A stretch of DNA of 45,577 nt, taken from positions 1 to 45,577 of the forward strand of contig NZ_JANLGI010000025.1 in assembly GCF_024655635.1 (NCBI RefSeq), in the 5' to 3' direction. Shown here piece by piece: positions 42,430-45,577 of the stretch. The first letter of the stretch is position 1. Each line of letters starts with the position of its first letter. Both the position numbers and the translations under genes were made by a program. This stretch comes from Allobosea sp. 47.2.35 (GTDB lineage Bacteria > Pseudomonadota > Alphaproteobacteria > Rhizobiales > Beijerinckiaceae). Below the pieces are notes generated by a model that saw only the letters and a list, made by a program, of their open reading frames with translations, did no database searches and had not been told where the DNA came from.

Positions 42430-42912
42430 ATGCGGGTCAACAGGACATATTCGGCCTGGGCGTGCGCTGGACGGATCGGGGTGATCGCTCTGCTGGCGCT
42501 CGGCGCCTGCACTACGGCCTGCGCCGGTAACGAGCTCGGGACGGCCAGAAAGGACGGAGCCATGAGAGTTCGTGTCGTCATCGACGGTCAAGCCCTGACG
42601 GCGACGCTCGACGACAGCCCGGCGGCGCGGGACTTCGCATCCCTGCTGCCGCTCGACCTCACGCTCTCGGACTATGCCTCCACCGAGAAGGTCGGCGACC
42701 TTCCGCGCCGGCTTTCGATCGATGCAGCGCCGCGCAGCTATAAGCCTTCGAGCGGCGACATCACCTACTACGCGCCTTGGGGCAACCTCGCGATCTTCTA
42801 CCGGGACTTCCGGGACTCGGACGGTCTCGTGAGGCTCGGCGCCTTCGACGGCGGCATCGACGCATTGCGTCGGGCCGGTGCGTTTGCGGCCCGGTTCGAA
42901 CGGGCAGAATAG
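42430..42912 (+). CDS. Cyclophilin-like-domain lipoprotein
   Basis: This is a 160-residue protein. The N-terminus is a lipoprotein signal (GVIALLALGAC, lipobox LALGAC near residue 25). The rest is a cyclophilin-like domain of the kind found in small bacterial proteins: RVRVVIDGQALTATLDDSPA, LPLDLTLSDYASTEKVGDLP, ITYYAPWGNLAIFYRDFRDS. The ATG at 42430 has GAGAGG upstream; an ATG at 42328 gives a non-lipoprotein N-terminus and is less likely. The function is unknown. Confidence 0.72.
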   Translation: MRVNRTYSAWACAGRIGVIALLALGACTTACAGNELGTARKDGAMRVRVVIDGQALTATLDDSPAARDFASLLPLDLTLSDYASTEKVGDLPRRLSIDAAPRSYKPSSGDITYYAPWGNLAIFYRDFRDSDGLVRLGAFDGGIDALRRAGAFAARFERAE

Positions 42913-43017
42913 CGGGCACGATCGAATTGCTGGCCATGAGATCGGGCCCGGAGAAGCGGTCCGTGCCGGTATGAAATGGACCGCCGTGTCACCTCGAATG
43001 CCAGCGGAGACCCCGAC

Positions 43018-43245
43018 ATGCCACACGTGATCGTCAAAGCCCTGCGGGGCCGAACTGAGGATCGGAAGACCCGTCTTGCTGATGCCATCACCCGGAACGT
43101 GATGGAGATCTTCGGCAACGATTAAGACGCAGTCTAGATTTCGATCGAAGACATCGCCCCGGACCGGTGGAATGAAGAAGTCTACCAACCAGATATCGCC
43201 CGGAAGCCATCAGAACTCTACAAGAAACCGGGGTACAGGCCCTGA
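43018..43245 (+). pseudogene. 4-oxalocrotonate tautomerase-family gene with two in-frame stops
   Basis: The frame reads MPHVIVKALRGRTEDRKTRL, then ADAITRNVMEIFGND, TAA, DAV, TAG, then ISIEDIAPDRWNEEVYQPDI, and ARKPSELYKKPGYRP before a normal TGA. Without the stops this is a full ~75-residue tautomerase of the PptA group, with the catalytic Pro after the start Met. No frameshift is present and the part after the stops is fully conserved. Family comparison suggests Glu (GAA) and Ser (TCG) as the original codons, so both would be single G:C to T:A changes. It lies 38 bases before the third cupin gene. Confidence 0.85.
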
Positions 43246-43283
43246 TTTCGACTTTCATGCTGCAACCAAGAAAGGTCTTCATA

Positions 43284-43745
43284 ATGAGAAAATTGATCTC
43301 AGCCGCTTCTTTCCTGGTGTTGTCGACCGTGCTTGCCCGTGCCCAGGGCATCGAGATCACGCGAAACGCATCCGCCCCTTCCACGGTGGGCGACAACAAG
43401 CTGTTCAGCGGCCATGCGGTCGTGGACCCGCTTTTTCCCGCTAATGCGTTCACGCACGGCACCGGCGGCCTTGTCACCTTCGCGCCCGGCGCCCGCACAG
43501 CCTGGCACACGCATCCTGCGGGCCAGATGCTGATCGTCACGTCCGGCAAGGGCTGGGTCCAGCAGGAGGGAAGCCAGAGGCAGGAGATCAACCCGGGCGA
43601 TGTGGTCTGGATTCAGCCGGGCGTAAATCACTGGCATGGCGCGACGGACAAGTCCGGGATGAGCCACATTGCGATTTCCTACATGAAGGACGGCAAGAAC
43701 GTCGAATGGGGCAGGCTCGTCACCGGCGAGGAATATGCCAAGTGA
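43284..43745 (+). CDS. Secreted small cupin-domain protein
   Basis: This is a 153-residue cupin with a Sec signal peptide (MRKLISAASFLVLSTVLARA). Motif 1 is GARTAWHTHPAGQ and motif 2 PGDVVWIQPGVNHWHG. It is the exported paralogue of the cupin encoded at 40985. The ATG at 43284 has AAGAAAGG upstream; an ATG at 43257 would bury the signal peptide. It is followed by a strong hairpin. Confidence 0.82.
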   Translation: MRKLISAASFLVLSTVLARAQGIEITRNASAPSTVGDNKLFSGHAVVDPLFPANAFTHGTGGLVTFAPGARTAWHTHPAGQMLIVTSGKGWVQQEGSQRQEINPGDVVWIQPGVNHWHGATDKSGMSHIAISYMKDGKNVEWGRLVTGEEYAK

Positions 43746-43758
43746 GCCGTCACGTTGA

Positions 43759-43782
43759 CGGAGCGAGCGCCAGCTCGCTCCG
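43759..43782. terminator. 10-bp GC-rich hairpin after the cupin gene
   Basis: CGGAGCGAGC is exactly inverted as GCTCGCTCCG around GCCA, 14 bases after the cupin stop. No T-run follows, so termination strength is uncertain. Confidence 0.55.
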
Positions 43783-43915
43783 CTCGTTCATGCCAAGCGA
43801 AGCAAGCCCCCGCCTTTGATCTGACGATCTGAAACAACCTTGCCCGCCACCACCTTGGAGCGCCGCCGGCGTCTCCGAGGCTGGCGTTCTGCGCCGGATA
43901 CCCCGGAGAACCCCC

Positions 43916-44683
43916 TTGAATATTCGATACGACTTCACGGGCCATGTCGCCCTGGTCACCGGTGCCGCCTCCGGAATGGGGCTCGCGACGGCGAAAGCCT
44001 TTGCCGAGGCCGGCGCCAAAGTGGCTCTTGCCGATGTGAACGCCGACTCTCTCCAGACGGCTGCCGATGCATTGTCCGCTTCAGGGCACGATGTCATCGC
44101 TCTCCAGTGCGATGTCGCCGACGATACCCAGGCCTCGACTTTGATCAAACGCACCGTCGAGCGGTACGGCCGTCTCGACGCCGCCTTCAACAACGCCGGC
44201 ATCCAGAGCCCCGCGGTCGAGACCGCCGACGTTCCTGTCGATGTCTACGACCGGATCATCGCCATCAACCTCCGGGGCGTCTGGTGTTGCATGAAGCACG
44301 AGCTCCTTCAGATGCGGTCGCAGGGTAGCGGAGCGATCGTGAACTGCTCTTCTCTGGGAGGGCTTGAGGGCGTGCCCGGCCGCGCCGCCTACCATGCTGC
44401 CAAGCACGGCGTTCTCGGCCTGACGAAAAGCGCTGCCCTCGAATATGCGGCACGCGGCATCCGGGTCAACGCGGTCTGCCCGGGTATCATCGATACACCG
44501 ATGGTGTCCGACATGCTGACCGGCGAGAAGGACGTCATGGAAGAGATGATGCGGAACGTCCCGATCAAGCGACTGGGTCAAGCGGATGAGATCGCCCAAG
44601 CCGTACTTTGGCTTTGCAGTGACGCTTCGAAATTCTTGATCGGCCAGGCTCTGGCCGTCGACGGCGGCTACACCGCCCGCTAG
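43916..44683 (+). CDS. Short-chain dehydrogenase/reductase
   Basis: This is a 255-residue classical SDR: TGAASGMGLA cofactor loop, NNAG at FNNAGIQS, catalytic Ser in NCSSLGG and Tyr-x3-Lys in YHAAKHG, with the usual C-terminal VDGGYTAR. It starts with TTG at 43916, preceded by CGGAGAA. It resembles glucose/3-oxoacyl-ACP-type SDRs, and the substrate is unknown. No ATGAR-N5-YTCAT site is seen directly upstream. It is followed after 18 bases by the MFS gene. Confidence 0.87.
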   Translation: MNIRYDFTGHVALVTGAASGMGLATAKAFAEAGAKVALADVNADSLQTAADALSASGHDVIALQCDVADDTQASTLIKRTVERYGRLDAAFNNAGIQSPAVETADVPVDVYDRIIAINLRGVWCCMKHELLQMRSQGSGAIVNCSSLGGLEGVPGRAAYHAAKHGVLGLTKSAALEYAARGIRVNAVCPGIIDTPMVSDMLTGEKDVMEEMMRNVPIKRLGQADEIAQAVLWLCSDASKFLIGQALAVDGGYTAR

Positions 44684-44701
44684 GCCGCTCAAGGATCCGC
44701 C

Positions 44702-45538
44702 ATGGCCGCTCCTCTTTCCGAAGCTCCGGCGGATACCCGCCCGGTCTTCATCATCTTGCTGCCGCTGATGATGGCGGTCTTCGTGGCGTTCCTGGTGATC
44801 GGCGTCGCCATGCCGGTGCTACCCTTGCATGTGCATAGCGGGCTTCACCTCAGCACTTTCATGGTCGGCCTCGTCGCCGGCGCTCAGTTCGTTGCGGCCT
44901 TGGCATCCAGGCTCTGGTCCGGCCATGTCGCGGACACGCGCGGCGCCAAGCCGGCCGTTCTCGCCGGCCTATTGGCCGCTGCCGTCGCGGGATTGCTCTA
45001 CTGGATCTCTTTGCCTTTCGTCGACACTCCCTTCGTATCGGTGGCGATCCTGCTGCTCGGCCGGGCGGTTCTCGGCGGGGCCGAGAGCTTTATCATCACG
45101 GGAGCGACGATCTGGGGGCTCGCACGTGTCGGTCCCGCACATGCGGGCAAGGTGATCGCCTGGATGGGAACGGCGATGTTCGCCGCCTTCGCGGGCGGCG
45201 CGCCGATCGGTACGATCCTGTACGAGAAGGAAGGCTTCGGCGCCATCGCAATCGCGACACTGGCGGCACCACTCGCGACCATGTTTCTCATGGCCCGGCT
45301 GCAATCCGTGGCGCCGCCGCCCCGCAACGGAAAGCCGCACTTCCTGACGGTCATCGGGCAGATCTGGAGGCCGGGCCTGGGCGCGGCCTTGAGCAGCATC
45401 GGCTTCGGCACGGTCGCAGCCTTCGCATCGCTGCTGTTCGTTGAGCGAAGCTGGAGTCCCGTCTGGCTCGCCTTCACGGCCTATGCGGGAGCGCTCATCC
45501 TCGCCCGGCTCATTTTCGGACATGTCAAATCGCATTGA
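44702..45538 (+). pseudogene. MFS transporter, truncated by apparent insertion
   Basis: The 278 residues cover about the first eight of twelve membrane segments of a major facilitator protein (YhhS/arabinose-efflux-like; loop SGHVADTRGAKPAVLAG after helix 2). The frame breaks off after ARLIFGH, exactly where homologues continue with a second loop of the form GHLPDRFGG. From about 45523 the DNA changes to tandem ~24-base repeats typical of an IS21-family end, and the frame stops 5 codons later. It is likely inactive unless reconstituted. It would have been co-transcribed with the SDR gene. Confidence 0.72.
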
Positions 45539-45577
45539 AGCGCAGCCCCCTTATCGCGTTGAAGGCTAGCCCCCCTT
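45523..45577. mobile_element. Probable IS21-family terminal repeat region (partial)
   Basis: The segment starts TGTCAAA and then contains two adjacent imperfect copies of a ~24-base unit (45529-45552 and 45553-45577), each reading ATCGC-TTGAAG-AGCCCC and ending in CTT. IS21-type elements begin with TG and carry such repeated transposase sites at their ends. No istA/istB gene is visible because the window stops here. Confidence 0.6.

Noticed and set aside
42316..43188. 290-codon minus-strand frame
   Set aside because: It is antisense to the lipoprotein and tautomerase remnant, both of which have clear protein features.
1..45577. tRNA, rRNA, CRISPR array, toxin-antitoxin or phage genes
   Set aside because: None was seen; no regularly spaced repeats, no clover-leaf sequence or CCA-ended element was noticed on reading.

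Overview
The window reads as chromosomal DNA of a high-GC alphaproteobacterium, most likely of the Hyphomicrobiales (Bosea-like is my best guess from gene style and from the palindromic intergenic repeats near 4.5 and 5.4 kb; this is inference, not a database result). It is almost wholly devoted to uptake and breakdown of aromatic acids, plus a separate redox regulon on the right.

Left part (1-11 kb). The end of a pca operon (pcaJ C-terminus, pcaB) belongs to the protocatechuate/beta-ketoadipate pathway. Next is an operon of a class II aldolase-type decarboxylase, a MobA-like 3-hydroxybenzoate 4-monooxygenase and a MarR regulator. Facing it is a leftward operon of a second class II aldolase paralogue with a complete SsuABC/TauABC-type importer (binding protein, ATPase, two permeases), controlled by a divergent LysR gene. 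A beta-hydroxyacid dehydrogenase gene lies beyond.

Middle part (11.9-31 kb). This is a phthalate-type catabolic island: Rieske oxygenase, its FMN/[2Fe-2S] reductase, a Gfo/Idh/MocA cis-dihydrodiol dehydrogenase and a 4,5-dihydroxyphthalate decarboxylase together match the Pht2-Pht5 route to protocatechuate. Added to it are a ThDP-dependent 2-oxoacid decarboxylase, an aldehyde dehydrogenase, a D-2-hydroxyacid dehydrogenase and the wreck of an FMN-dependent 2-hydroxyacid dehydrogenase. These would make an upstream chain 2-hydroxyacid -> 2-oxoacid -> aldehyde -> acid. A second importer (ATPase, permease, binding protein, permease), an orphan binding protein, two DMT transporters, a MarR and a LysR complete the island.

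Right part (31-45.5 kb). A LysR gene sits among at least six transcription units encoding a Tat-exported molybdenum aldehyde oxidoreductase (PaoABC type), a Tat-exported flavodoxin-fold reductase, a secreted carboxymuconolactone-decarboxylase-like protein, a cytochrome P460, three related cupins, SDRs, a RibD-like reductase, a cyclophilin-like lipoprotein and a tautomerase pseudogene. An inverted repeat ATGAR-N5-YTCAT, with the T-N11-A spacing of LysR sites, lies in front of nearly every unit. I take this to be one locally clustered regulon directed largely at the cell envelope.

The window ends inside an MFS transporter gene that appears to be cut by the end of an IS21-like element at about 45523. 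No rRNA, tRNA or CRISPR array was seen.
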